Assembly (NCBI GenBank): GCA_028829895.1
Contig: CM054179.1
Coordinates: 111,083,375 to 111,147,374, forward strand
Direction: 5' to 3'
Length of the DNA: 64,000 bases
Source of the DNA: Sinotaia quadrata
Taxonomy: Eukaryota; Mollusca; Gastropoda; Architaenioglossa; Viviparidae
A program made the translations under genes and the position numbers. Every line of letters starts with the position of its first letter. The stretch's first letter is position 1. This document shows, one piece after another, positions 48,760-60,850 of this stretch. The notes under the pieces were generated by a model. The model did not search any database, was not told the DNA's origin, and saw only the letters and a list, made by a program, of their open reading frames with translations.

Positions 48760-49310
48760 TGTACTGACAGGAAATTCTTATCATCTGTCTTAGACATACC
48801 AGGATCGTGTGTTATGTTTTCTTGAAGAAAAATTATCTGTCTTAAATATGCCAAACTGATGTGTTAATGTTTCCCTGACAGAAAAATCTTTTTGTCTGTC
48901 ATAGGCATACCATACTTATGTATTAATATTTTCTTGACAGGAAAATCTTATCATCTGTCTTAAATATGCCACACTGATATGTTAATGTTTCCCTGACAGA
49001 AAAATCTTATTGTCTGTCATATGCATACCATACTTATGTATTAATATTTTCTTGACAGGAAAATCTTATCATCTTAGACATACCAAGCTTGTGTGTTAAT
49101 GCTCGGCTTGACAGGAAAATCTTATCATCTGTCTTAGACATAACCACGTTTGTGTGTTAATGCTCTCTTCATAGGAAAATCTTATATCTGTCTTTGTTGT
49201 ACCAGGCTTGTGTATTAATGCTCTCTTGACAGGAAAATCTTATCATCTGTCTTAGTCATACCAGGCGTGTGTGTTAATGCTCTCTTGATAGGAAACTCTT
49301 AACACATTGT
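48760..49310. repeat. About 62-bp tandem repeat, about 9 copies
   Basis: The unit contains GACAGGAAAATCTTATCATC followed by TGTCTTAGACATACCA, then GTGTGTTAATGCTCTCTT. Two alternating variants are visible (with AATATG.CA.ACTGAT and CATACTTATGTATTAATAT). Confidence 0.92.
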
Positions 49311-50420
49311 TTATCTTAGGCAATCCAATCTAATTATCTGTACTTACAGAAAGCACATCCTATTTTGTCTTAGTCAAATTTTCAAATGTGGTTGTCTCAA
49401 AAATTATTTTGCTTTTGATTAACTAATTTTTTTTTAAATTTAATTATAGAAAAAGTAGAAATAATGTCCAAACTTTTGTTTAGTCATATGCAATAAATAT
49501 ATACACATAATATAGTAGATACCATATATATATACACACTTAACTAAGAGAACCATCTGCATTAAAGCTTCGAAATTCAGAGAATGGATTCAGATCAACA
49601 AAACATTCTTTGTTGTTTATGTTTAATTATTAGAATTAATATTATAAAAGTAAACAAATTAGTTTCTTCCTTAAACGTTTAAGTGCTGTATGTTATCTTC
49701 AGACCATGCAAACTCTAACCAGGCTATTTTGTTGAATTTTACATTTTTTATTTAATTTTTAATTTTAGGCAGTCAGTACTTTTTAAATAATTATTTTATA
49801 AATACATAATGTTTTCAAATTATACAGCATTAAATTCTTGTCTGTTTACATTACTGATTCATTTAGTGGAAAATTCTGCATTTCTTTTTCTGTTTGTTTT
49901 GCCTCTGGTTGCTAGGCATCCACAACAGTACAGGTTATTAACATTGTTCATTAACTTAATAGCTCACTTCCTATATTGGAAAAAACCCTCTCTCAAATGG
50001 ACTTTGTATTGCTAAAAAGACTTGTACAGAAAAACAGTTTTACAGAGTAAATCTAGTGAAGCAAGTGAAAGAGCTGTTTGAAATAATAATTATTTTAATA
50101 GAAAACCTGTGTTTATAGATGCTAATACTTCTTCATGAATATGTATAAAGTGGAAAAAAATAATTATCTTGTGTTTATTAACTGAAATAATCTCTGTTTA
50201 TACAAATTTAAATTTAGTGATTCTCTTATTTTTAAAAGTGCTTTTATATATATATATTGTAGTGCATTTTTTTACACTTTTGTTATTTGTATGATTTTGC
50301 ATACATTTTGATTCAAAAAAATAAATGGTTATAATTTTACAAATATATTTACTCTAACTGAAAATATGCATTCATATAAAATATACATGTTGCCTTTTTT
50401 TCTTAACACTTAATTCAGCC
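49311..50420. other. Featureless intergenic stretch
   Basis: AT-rich sequence; a 68-codon hydrophobic frame at 49809 has no supporting splice or homology signal and is not called. Confidence 0.55.
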
Positions 50421-50905
50421 TGTGCTCATTGTTTTTATAAAGTTACATACTTGTTGTGAATATATTCTGCCGACTAAAGCAGTGGATTTTATAAAGTTAC
50501 ATACTTGTGAATGTATTCCGCTGTTTTAAAGCAATGGTTTTTATAAAGTTACATACTTGTTGTGAATGTATTCTGCTGTCTAAAGCAGTGGTTTTTATAA
50601 AGTTACATACTTGTTGTGAATATATTCCACTGTCTAAAGCAGTGGTTTCTATAAAGTTACATACTTGTTGTGAAAGTATTCTGCTGTCTAAAGCAGTGGT
50701 TTCTATTAAGTTACATACTTGTTTTAATGTATTCTACAGACTAAAGCAGTTGTTTTTATAAAGTTATATACTTGTTGCAAATGTATTCCACTGTCTAAAG
50801 CAGTGTTTTCTATAAAGTTACATACTTGTTGTAAATATATTCTGCAGACTAAAGATGTTGCTTTTATAAAGTTATATACTTGTTATGAATGTATTCCACT
50901 GTCTA
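50420..50905. repeat. About 60-bp tandem repeat, short-unit type, about 8 copies
   Basis: The unit is TCTAAAGCAGTGGTTTTTAT then AAAGTTACATACTTGTTGTG and AATGTATTC. A related longer unit lacking CAGTGGTTTT but having GCAATGCTCATATGTTGATT occurs downstream at 51110-51370. Confidence 0.92.
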
Positions 50906-51112
50906 AAGCAGTGGTTTTCAACCTTTTTTTGCCCCTCGTACCTTTTCACCATATGTAAAAATGTCATTCCCCATTTCCAAGATTTTCTGACTCAAAAAGG
51001 ATGCATTCCAAATAATAATGCAGTTTAAGTCTGTGGTCCCAGTTTCCCCCTCCCCCCATGAAACCATAAAATTCCCCTCCTGGTTAAGAATCCCTGGTCT
51101 AAGCAATGCTCG
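50900..51112. mobile_element. hAT-like non-autonomous element inside the minisatellite
   Basis: The left end reads CAGTGGTTTTCAACC and the right end reverse-complements to CAGGGATTCTTAACCAGGAG, the usual hAT terminal pattern. Flanks are GTCTAAAG and GTCTAAGC, an imperfect 8-bp duplication. The interior, rich in CCCC near the right, is non-coding. Confidence 0.65.
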
Positions 51113-51370
51113 TATATTGATTCTTTTTTCTTAACAACCAATCAGCATGTGCTCATTGCATTTATAAAGTTACATAGTTGTTGTGAATGTATGCCACTCT
51201 CTAGAGCAATGCTCATATGTTGATTTTTTAAAATCTTAATACCCAGTCAGCCTGTGCTCACTGTTTTTATAAATTACATACTTGTCAGTGTATTCCACTG
51301 TCTAGAGCAATGCTCATATGTTGATTCTTGTTTTTCCTTTATACTCAGTTAGCCTGTGCTCATTGTACTT
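51113..51370. repeat. Tandem repeat, long-unit type, about 2.5 copies
   Basis: Units of about 110-120 bp with GCAATGCTCATATGTTGATT, CAGTCAGCCTGTGCTCA and TTTATAAAGTTACATACTTG. It is colinear with the short units at 50420-50905 apart from the central segment. Confidence 0.8.
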
Positions 51371-52010
51371 ATAAACATTATACATATATATATAACATAT
51401 AAAATAATATATACATTACAAATGTAGGTTGCTCTCAGAAGCAGTCGTGCTGATCTTTCACAATTTCAGAATTTAATTATAGTTTAGTATTTTGTTTTGT
51501 TCGTTCCTCTCTCCATAGATGTGCACAAACAAAATTAAATGACATAAAATTAAAATGTGTTTCAAGTGGAAAAAAAAATCATGTTGTGATTTCATATAAG
51601 CCCAAATCAGAACCATATATTTATAATTATTTAATTCAGAACATTTATCATATCATATTCATGATATTGTGGTAATTTGACAGTTTTTATTACAACAGGT
51701 TGGGTTTTGATTTTGGATTTTTCCTTCTTTTTTTTAAAATCATATTCATATTTCAGTATTGAAAGTATTCAGTATTTTGGGGCTGAATACAATTCAGCAT
51801 GTGTTTTACCCTAGAAGTTTTAACATTTTATTTCAAAAATGAATTCTTTACCACTTACTATTTAAAGATTACATGTAATAAATTTATTTGAAGATTTTAA
51901 TTAATGTTAAAAAAATCAATATACAAAAATAATTTAATCTATCAAATGGGAAACACCTTCTAAATTTACATGTATTGAATTTCATATATAACTGATTTTT
52001 ATACACACAC

Positions 52011-52190
52011 ACGGGGATCCTCTGTGGCTGTGAGGTAAAGCCACAAGCCTCACAAAGAGGACTTGAGCCCTGTCTTGTTCATAGAGATGACCTTCATCCA
52101 TTCCCTGCTCACGAATTTGTAACTTAGCAGCCATGGTTGTAAGCATTTAGAGTTCTTTGGAGTGTTAGCGCAAATTAAGACCCATTAATA
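52011..52190 (+). mobile_element. tRNA-derived SINE candidate
   Basis: The head has TGGCTGTGAGG (A-box-like) and, about 45 bp on, GACTTGAGCCC (B-box-like). It ends in TTAGAGTTCTTTGGAGTGTTAGCGC, the kind of conserved tail seen in metazoan tRNA-SINEs. No target duplication was resolved. Confidence 0.55.
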
Positions 52191-52402
52191 TTAATATTCT
52201 TTTACTTTAATGTGAGCATCTCTCTTTTTTATAAATATATGGTTTTCATGATTTTAGAATTTTTCTGCATGTCATGATTATAATGATTTTCCTGTGAAAT
52301 TAAGCTTTTCATTTTTAGATGCATTGAATTTGAAAGTTAGAAAAGAAATTTGTTTCAGAATTTAGAATAGTGATTAAATGCTTATTTATTTTGCATTTTT
52401 CA

Positions 52403-52512
<110 letters not shown>

Positions 52513-53214
52513 TGGGCACGCATGCATGCATGTGAATTTTTTTATGTTTGTACAATTTTAGGAGTACATATATTATTTATTCATCTTACTTTTATATGCA
52601 TCTATTAACTGCAGATTTTTTAATTAGCAGTTTATCTTCAGAACAATAACAAAAATAACAAATAAAAGTATTATATTTTCATGCATTGTTGTATGATTAT
52701 GCATTTGAGTTCTTTTTAAATCTTAGCATTTTGTAGTAAATTGCTTTTAAATCAGATTCTCAAATATGCAGTGGTGTGGTACTGCAGCCTTATTTCAACC
52801 CTTTTATTTATTGTACAGGTATGACTTTTAACAAATGTTGATATGACGAAATACATGTATGGACTTGGAAATATATATTATATTTATAATAAATAAGTCA
52901 ATAAGGGGTGATAAGACTTACAACTAAGTTGGCTTATGTAACCCAAGAGGAGTCTCTGTAGACAGGCATACAAAGTTCTGATACATTAGGTAGGCACAAA
53001 AGGTGTGTATGCATGAGTTGTGGAAGGAGAGAAAGATGAGAAAAGAGTCAAATCTTACTTTAATTAATTCTTCCTTCATTTGCTGGGAAATTTAACCTGA
53101 TCTTCCAGTCACATGCATCCACTTCTTATAAGCAAAGGTACAGAGACACATAGTGAAATAAAGTTAGCGAGCATCTAGCCCTATCTTAGAACATATAGCC
53201 TTTAGTCTAGCTCA

Positions 53215-53755
53215 CAGGACCCCCAAAATTCCCTTTTAACAAAGTCCCTATGACACATATAAATGTGTGGGACTAGATAAAGGTCAATAATTAAAATTAA
53301 TAGGGAATTTAATAAAAGTCAATTCTCATAGTACATATCTATACAAGTGTAACATCAATAGCGAAAATGCATGAACTATTCTTAAGTACATTCTTTCTCA
53401 TTCTGTCAGTTTTAACTCACCATCAAGCTAATGATTGAATATTCAAAGCCGGACTTTCTCCTTTGCCACTCAAGTTTAAAGTGATTAGTGAACAAAATTT
53501 TCTACAGCAAGTAACTTTTTCATCTCAGCCTATTGACTGGTCTCATTCTCATAAATAATAATCATTGGATAATAGAAAACTACTCACTCAGTTTGCATTA
53601 CGTCAGTAATCTAGAATATTCTTGCCTCAAGCTGTTTACTTCAGAAATAACACCATAAGGAGTGCCCAAGGTCGGGTTACTTTGACAACTTAGCAATTTA
53701 TATAACAATTTAAAAATAGGGAGTGGCAAATTTACTCTGTCATGCACACAATATT
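53215..53755. repeat. Unclassified interspersed repeat, partial copy Z
   Basis: It shares AAGTGATTA, AGGAGTGCCCAAGGTC and the terminal AAATAGGGAGTGGCAAATTT with the copies at 32890-34060 and 53757-54775. Shorter than the others and directly abuts the next copy. Confidence 0.65.
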
Positions 53756-53756
53756 A

Positions 53757-54775
53757 TCACAGGTGGAAACTTCTTACTTGAGGAGTAATAAAAATCTATC
53801 TTTATTTATATTTAATGAGTCCCCATCCACCTACTGTTACTCCAACATATAGTTCAATAATATGTGCAAGGTTAATAAATTTATTAAATCAACAATCAAA
53901 TATACATATGACAAAAACATTGAAAATTATTCCATGAAACACCATTCAGATGAAGTCAATACTTATTCAGTATTATATTCTAACACATAGTTTAGTATCA
54001 ACATAAATCACAGGGCTATTCTTTTCATAGAAGAAATGGATTTATAGAGTGATATGATAATAGTTTGTACATAGACTGTTCAATTACATAAGCCGCAACA
54101 GTGCTTTCATAACAATGTCACAAGTTTGTTCTCAATAAGACAGTCAATCTTCCTCCTACTCTGCTAGGCACATTGTAAAATGTTCCAAAACTGTAGGTCC
54201 CTCAAGACTAATCTAGGCACACGTTCGCCCTATTACTAGTATTAGCTTCTTGAGTAGACAATCACAGTACATGTAACAAACTTCTAGTACTCCTTTTGCT
54301 AGAAAGTTCCACAGTGGAGTTTCACACACTTACCAATGCACACAAACAGGGTGCAGTGAATCAACACAACTGCCACACTCTAGGATGGAAACTTCTCAAA
54401 TCCACAAAGAAAAAAGGGAAAAAAGCTTGCTCCTTTCATAAGCAAATGATCGCCTTTCCATGACTGGACTTAAGTTACGTCAAAATTAAAGTGATTAAAT
54501 TATAGAACTTTCTTCAAGAGGTAAGTCTCTGTCTCTACCCATTGGCTATTCGTTATTTGTAGACCTTAAACTATTAGATAGCAAAAATTACTCGTCCACT
54601 CTGGAGTGGTTTAGATTATTTCAGCAAGTTCTAGACTATTCCTTACCTGAGTTTTCTTTTAACTCTGGTACTTACAAAAATATCATGTGCAGTACCCGAA
54701 GGTCATATCATGTTGACATTTAACACACTATATAATAATTTTTTTTTAAAATAGGGACACTCAAATTTACACCAC
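53757..54775. repeat. Unclassified interspersed repeat, copy Y
   Basis: Colinear with 32890-34060: GGAAACTTCTTA, GTCCCCATCCACC, AATAAATTTATTAAATCAA, TCATAAGCAAATGATCGCC, ACTTACAAAAATATCAT and the end AAATAGGGACACTCAAATTT. No coding frame or clear terminal repeats. Confidence 0.7.
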
Positions 54776-55295
54776 TACACATACAAAGATATAGATAGGT
54801 ACATGTATTTACAAATATTTGACATAAACTCTATAAGCAGAAGACATATTAACAAATGATTAGCTTCACATCTATGAGAAATTTGTATTTAATCAAGTTC
54901 TTCTATAAATAATTTGAAAATTAAGAAGCATTTAAAGTTATGACCACAAAATAGCTCATGCACTATTCGAATATTATAACACTTCTTTTGGGGCTTAATC
55001 ACAAACACAGTGACCACATTTGAGAGTAATTAAAAACTAATTTTGTCTCAAATTTTAACCAGGTAAATAGCACATGTGGGTTAATTCTTGTTTTGTGTAT
55101 GTTTCTATGTACCACACAAATCGTTAACATTTTGTTATTTGTTAAAAGATGCTCGACCACATGCCGGAAACCATTTCTCTTAGAGTGGAAATCTTTGAAA
55201 GTCCTTTTTTTTTAACAATTCCATTGTTTAATTTTTTTGTGGCCATCGAATGGCCTGTATATCGCAGCTTTTTTCTTCTGTTCGTTCCTCTGTCT

Positions 55296-55340
55296 ATATA
55301 ATATATATATATATAAGTGTGTGTGTGTGTGTGTGTGTAC
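55296..55340. repeat. (AT)n-(GT)n microsatellite
   Basis: A short AT run followed by about 10 GT units. Surrounding short frames are not called. Confidence 0.9.
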
Positions 55341-55879
55341 AATGACTATTCAAACACGTGTATCCATCATGTCTGTGCAATCAAGCGTCCATTACTTCAG
55401 TATTTATAAGTTTAACACATTTTTATCTTTGCTAAGGCTACAAAAACGAAAGGAAGAAAATTGTCTTGTACCTTAAAAACATAAGGTATGTCAGTGAAAA
55501 CTATTTATTGTTTTTAATTTGATTAATTTATGGATTTAAATCGCAAAATATTTAAAATATGCATTTAATGTTTTCTGTTATCAGGGTGTACCATTAAAAA
55601 CTCAACAAAGACCAGACACTATGACATATTGACATAACCATATATCCTCTATGAGCCCACTACAATGGCGGTAACTGAAACCACTCAACATACTGATTAT
55701 TATTATTACGCCATTTTTATTGCATACTTGAAAGTGATGAGAATTACTTCCCGTTTCGTCTGCTAGAATCACCGTTGGGGTGTTTCTTTCCTTTGTTTGA
55801 TTTTGTTGTTGTATGTTATAAAGCAAAACTTAGTGTTGTTCCAACAGCATTTCTCAGGCTTAAATACATCTTAGTTTCC

Positions 55880-56025
55880 TTCTTATTTCTCACAGTATGA
55901 TCACGTTTTCCTTGCCTTTGTTTATCCAAAGCCCTCCTCCTGTAAGATTCGAACTGACAAGGTTTCACTCATAACCTGTTTAATTCAGTTCATTGTACAA
56001 TCTAGTCACAAAGTACGTGGACAGC
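55880..56025 (-). mobile_element. Possible tRNA-derived SINE
   Basis: On the minus strand CAGTTCGAATCTTAC resembles a pol III B box and TGACTAGATTG, about 50 bp upstream, an imperfect A box; GAACTGAATTAAACAGG lies between. No intact tRNA cloverleaf can be drawn, so this is more likely a SINE head than a tRNA gene. Confidence 0.4.
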
Positions 56026-56029
56026 CAGT

Positions 56030-58181
56030 GAAATTATATGGAGGAGAAAAGAAAAGGTTGTGGCTTTGTGTATAGCGCAATAAATAATTATCAACAAATT
56101 GCTAAGTTCTGTCGACATTGGGAAAATCTGTTAAACTTCAGTCAAAAGTTGTATGCACACACACACATGACCTACATTTGAATGCAGCCGTTGATAAAGC
56201 ATACTCTGATTATTTACATTAGGAGAAACAGGAGTATTTGGTGAAATACGGACATATTCATACTATAACTGAGCTATGGCGAAAGTTGATTCAGGCGGCA
56301 TAACTCGCTCACTGTATTTATGCACTCTCAGCCTACGGCTATATAGCCACTGGTAATATCATCTGTCGGAAACAGGTTGAATCAGGTAAGAAGAGAACTG
56401 GGTAGGGTAAATGTTGAAAAAATATTTATTATTATACGTGTAAACTAAAATGAAAGTATTTGTTTAACGGAGTCCGAAGCTGTCAGAAACGAAGAGTCAA
56501 TCAGTCAAAACACTGAGGGATGTGTCAATACTGTAAAGCTGTAGGATATACAAACTGAACGCATCAACCGACAAGGCAGGTCCAACCTTGCACCAACCTC
56601 TGTGCCAGTAGTTTACGAAAATAATATTTTGTAACTGCAGTGTACTTATATATAAAACAATATATATAGGCGGTCATTTTTCTAATGCCGTGCTAATAAC
56701 CTACATTGTTTTGTTGTTTCTTAATTTTATGTTTGTGTATCTAAATCTCTATTGTTGTTATTTATTTCTTTTAAAAAAAAATGCCAGTATAAATTCACAT
56801 CTTTTCGCGGTTTAAAGGACCTCTCTTATTAGACACTATTGACGCTTTTAATCTACAAGTTTGTTTAAAACTAACTCCAGTCCAGTTCTAAAATCCATAG
56901 TTTTAGTTTCAAGCAGCAGTGGTGCCTAACTCAACTAACTGCAGTAGCGGAACTAGCTATATGAACGCGTCTTCTTAATTTTGACTTATCAGTAGATGTT
57001 AAATGTCGTATTTATGAACAAGAATGATTAAAACTCGTTTATCAGTGCTGAACAACATACATCTTTAACCTAAAACTAGGTCAAGATCATCTAAGTGCGA
57101 GCCGCCAGCAATAAAACTCGGCGTAGCGTTTCAACCCAGCGTGGCAGTTAACAGCTTGCTAACTTGCTATTATTCAAACTGAGTTCACGGCTTTAATATG
57201 TTTAATGAAGAAATAGAAGCGTTGCAAAGTTTTAGATCGCGAGCACCAGGTTGGCCATTTATTTCACAATAAGCATACATTTCAAAATCAGAATCGTTTT
57301 AATTCATTGTGTTGTGTGTTTACACCGCAGTATTTGGCGTCAATAGTTAAAGTAGTGAAGTAGACCCTGTGTATATTAATTAGGCAAAGTCTATCGTGGG
57401 CACGTGCTCTGAAGATCAATTTATTACTTTATTATTTATTTATCAATGATTACTTTGATGCTAGCAATTAGTATACTGATAATGGTTTCATTTATAATAG
57501 TATGCACGACTATATTTACTACTTTATTAAAGGCTGTATATGTCATAAACCCCATACGTGGGGTGGGTGGGTTATATTGAAAAAAACTATTTACATCATA
57601 ATTTTATCAAACGAAATTATTCACTGAGCAATTAGTTACAATACTTTTTACTCCCATTTTCCCGAAACCCAATTCTTACCCATTGTAATATCACACACAC
57701 ACACACACACACACTCTCTCTCTCTCTCTCTCTTTGCGTGACGTACTTATGGTCAACCTTTGTTGATATATTTGTATTAGTTGCAGTACAAAGAGTAGCC
57801 CCTTACTCCAATGCTTTACGTATCCTTCCAGAAATAAACATGTTAAAATGAATGTGAAAAGCGTTAAGCCTCTTTTGTCAAATAATGTAATCTACAGCCA
57901 CTATGTTTGCATTAGTCTTTTGCTGTTCACTCATTAGCTAAACGTTCTTTTATCGCTTTTATTTCACGGATGCAAATCTTGGTGCAGTCTTCTACAGTTA
58001 ATATCTTTTCTATCTGTTTTATAGACTTGTATTTCTGGGTTTTTTTTACAGTAGCTGTTTGAACAGATCTAAAATATCATACCCCGATACCACAATCCCT
58101 GGGGAGAAAAAAATCCCCACAGTTATCATCAAAGTCGACATTGGTAAAATGCAATTATTTGTATTGTTTATGTAGGTAGTC
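56030..58181. other. Upstream region of deiodinase gene
   Basis: Less AT-rich from 56200 onward. A (CA)n(CT)n tract lies at 57690-57733. A possible 5'-UTR splice acceptor (ATTGTTTATGTAG) ends 6 bp before the ATG, so a non-coding leader exon may exist in this region. No promoter element can be fixed by eye. Confidence 0.45.
57690..57733. repeat. (CA)n-(CT)n microsatellite
   Basis: About 11 CA units followed by about 10 CT units. Confidence 0.93.
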
Positions 58182-58955
58182 ATGTCGGTGCAAGACACAG
58201 CAGTATTTTACCTCCAGTTTTTGCGCCTCTTATGCATGGTTGCCGCGAAAGTGCTGCTCTTGTTGTTGGCTCAAGTAATACGTCCGGTGCGCCAGTATAT
58301 GGATGGCAAGATGGAGGACGTTATGCGTGTAACAACAATGCAACCTTCGGACTATTGTGATACGATATACAGCGTGACTTATGTTCGACGCTTCTTTTAC
58401 GCAAATTTCATCGACCTCTTTCGAACTGCGCGTCTCTATGGCAACGCGCCAAACCCGGAGGTGATAACTCTAAACTGCAAGTCCGTGCAGTTGTTATCAC
58501 CCATGAAAGCGGGTCGGCCCTTGGTTCTCAACTTTGGCAGCTGTACCTGACCTCCGTTCATGGCCAAGCTGAATCACTTCGACACTTTGGTGGAGAGGTT
58601 TGCCAGCGTGGCTGATTTTTGTATCGTGTACATCGAGGAGGCTCACCCTTTGGACGGATGGGCGTTCCGTAACAATCCGTACGCCATTAGGCAACATCAG
58701 ACGCAGGTTGAGCGTCTGAAGGCAGCCTATCAATTGGCAGACACGCATCCTCGCTGTCCAATTTTGGTGGATACTATGGACAACACTGCCAACTACAACT
58801 ATGGGGCCCTATACGAGCGACTCTATATTGTACTGGACGGTCGCGTTGTTTATTCAGGAGATCGGGGACCTCAGGGTTACAAGCTAGAAGAGGTGGAAGT
58901 CTGGCTTGAAGGTTTTATGAACTCAAAGCTGTCTTCTTCCTCATCAGAAGACTAA
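58182..58955 (+). CDS. DIO: Iodothyronine deiodinase, selenoprotein (TGA 58548-58550 = Sec)
   Basis: Thioredoxin-fold membrane enzyme that removes iodine from thyroid hormones or related iodotyrosines. The single uninterrupted exon encodes 257 residues if the in-frame TGA is read as selenocysteine 123; vertebrate deiodinases are of similar length. An N-terminal membrane anchor (MVAAKVLLLLLAQVI, about residues 19-33) precedes the catalytic domain. Landmarks: RPLVLNFGSCT-Sec-PPFM, YIEEAHPLDGW with His155 (32 residues after Sec, as in DIO1), His172, ILVDTMDN, YGALYERLYIVLDG, GPQGY. The tail ends in a Ser/Glu/Asp run. A continuous frame with the same codon style on both sides of TGA, and a downstream SECIS, argue against a pseudogene. 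The lack of introns matches vertebrate DIO3, but the vertebrate subtype cannot be assigned. Conventional callers would split it at TGA. Confidence 0.95.
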
Positions 58956-59212
58956 ACGGAAATATTGTAAATTGGTATTTTAATAGTTATTGCACTAATT
59001 TTGAATCACCTTTGTTAGATTATACATTAGGACCAGAACTTTATAAAACTTGATTGGCACCAGAAACACAGAACATAATTGATTATTTTTTCACTGTTGA
59101 CCTAAGATTTACTTCACCAGATCTGTACATATAAGAAAAAATTGTCACACTTCACGAAGAAATCAAAGGATATTTTTACTCATTGACGTTACAGTATACG
59201 TATTGTGGATGC

Positions 59213-59275
59213 TTCACACTGTAATGAAGAAACAGGCAAAAAGTCACTGCCTGTGACTGAAAAAAAAAGTGTGAA
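59213..59275 (+). promoter_or_regulatory. SECIS element in deiodinase 3' UTR
   Basis: Helix I: TTCACACT (59213-59220) pairs perfectly with AGTGTGAA (59268-59275). Core quartet: ATGAA (59224-59228) opposite TGAA (59258-59261), the required AUGA/GA non-Watson-Crick motif. Helix II: GAAACAGGC pairs with GCCTGTGAC with two mismatches. Apical loop of 11 nt begins AAAAA, providing the conserved unpaired AA. It lies 663 nt after the Sec codon. The 9-10-bp helix II is slightly short for the class. Confidence 0.85.
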
Positions 59276-59334
59276 CCATGCATGATGATACTCATTTTAA
59301 TTATTTTTAAAAGTGTGAAATTGTAAGATCGGTA

Positions 59335-59459
59335 AATAAAAGCACCTTATACGGCGTCTTTTGATAATGATGCATTTATGTTTTGCTTAGTTTTAATTTT
59401 GTACTAAGCTAACCGAAATAAAGTTTTAATTTTGTACTAACAAAAGCTAACTGAAATAA
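59335..59459 (+). terminator. Deiodinase polyadenylation signals and small duplication
   Basis: AATAAA at 59335-59340 follows the SECIS by 60 bp. Two further AATAAA sites at about 59417 and 59455 sit in a tandem duplication of AAAGTTTTAATTTTGTACTA / AGCTAACTGAAAT. Confidence 0.6.
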
Positions 59460-59469
59460 AGTTTCAGTT

Positions 59470-60339
59470 ACAAATTCTTTTAATATAGATGCAATATAAT
59501 TTATTCATGTAAGCTCTTAGATGATTTTTTTATAAAGTTCGAATGGGCTCTTTATTTTATTAGATGGCATTATGTAACCACTCTTTCATCGTACACTAAA
59601 AGTAGTCCACTTCCAAACCTTATCCATAATTGACCCTTACTCTGGGTTGGGGTGGTGGTGGCCTAATTAGTATTCCAACTTATTTGAACTGCATGCATAT
59701 GATACCTGTGCCATTTGCTCTACTATTAACCATCAGACCATCACAGTTAACCACAGAGGCAACACGTACGTGGCTCTTCCAACACCGAATAGTTATAAGC
59801 TATCCTTAATAGACGGTAATTAAATTATTAATTAATGGAGCAGGACACCATCCACTGTATCTATACACTGCCAAAGGTGTGTGGCTTTGCTTTATCACCA
59901 ATAGTATATCTATGTTTTTATTTTTAACACTAATCGTATTTTCTTATTAAGTATACATCCGGCTTAGGACATTAAGTTATATGATACTATGTATGGAAGG
60001 GTGTTCCATTCCCTTTACTTTTGCCTGCAAATTGGCACATTGTCGCTAATGTCGAGCCTTTGACGCCGATCCATAACATTTTAACTCGGCAGACCAAGGG
60101 CCAAGAGCACAATTCGATGGACCCACATCTGTCACTCCTGTAACGACCTACTAGAATCCTAGACAACAACCTTAGGCACACTATATAACCAACAGCTTCT
60201 TCCATACATTTCAACAGCAAAGTATTTATTTATTTTTTTTTTATTAAAGACACATAGTTCTGATTACGAGCTCTGTATTTTTCATTATCTTTTCTATATT
60301 GTTGATAACTATTTGTAACCACGGCTGTATCCTTTATAA

Positions 60340-60340
<1 letters not shown>
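59470..60340. other. Intergenic stretch right of deiodinase
   Basis: No recognisable gene. A 77-codon minus-strand frame at 59987 has no supporting signal. Confidence 0.5.

Positions 60341-60380
<40 letters not shown>
60340..60380. repeat. (TA)n microsatellite
   Basis: About 19 TA units, directly left of a dispersed repeat copy. Confidence 0.95.
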
Positions 60381-60384
<4 letters not shown>

Positions 60385-60620
60385 ATATCTAGGTCACTCG
60401 TGTTCTGGCGTGGCTTACTTATATACTTTGTTAGTCTGTCACTTTTATTTAATATTCCTGGCTATATGTACCTGAGGACTCGGGGCTTTATTCTAGCCCG
60501 TCAACATTCTGTTCTATCCTAACTATCTTCCTTCTACCCAACATGTGTGACCAGCTAGATTGCTAGAAGGTGTACTTTGAGAACAAGCCCAACATTACGG
60601 GAAGCCTATGGTGGTCGTGA
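60381..60620. repeat. Dispersed repeat, copy A
   Basis: Similar to 62920-63150 over about 230 bp: TTGTTGATAT.TAG..CACT.GTGTT, CCTGGCTATGTA, ACACGTGAGGCCAGCTAG-like and GCC.AACATTA.GG. Diverged and non-coding; class unknown. Confidence 0.7.
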
Positions 60621-60639
60621 ATTGTCATTTTGTCACATC

Positions 60640-60850
60640 CCACAACAAAAGATCACAGGGATTAATGCAGATGTCAAAAATCAAGAATTACAAATGCAGG
60701 GAACAACGCAGATGTCAAGTATAGAGAATTACTAGAGTAGGGAGTAACGCAGATGTCAAATATAGAGAATTACTAGAGTAGGGAGTAGGCAGATGTCAAA
60801 AATCAACAATTAGGAGAGTGGGGAATAACGCAGATGTCAAGAATTCATTG
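60640..60850. repeat. About 41-bp tandem repeat, about 5 copies
   Basis: The unit reads ACGCAGATGTCAAATATAGA then GAATTACTAGAGTAGGGAGTA, most regular at 60700-60790. Confidence 0.9.

Noticed and set aside
47735..49310. Regular repeats resembling CRISPR arrays
   Set aside because: Units are contiguous minisatellite copies without unique spacers, and the genome is eukaryotic.
55930..56010. tRNA gene on the minus strand
   Set aside because: A B-box-like string is present but no acceptor stem or anticodon arm can be paired; treated as a possible SINE head.
58548..58550. In-frame TGA as a nonsense mutation in a deiodinase pseudogene
   Set aside because: It sits exactly at the conserved selenocysteine position between GSCT and PPFM, the frame continues intact for 134 codons, and a SECIS structure lies downstream.
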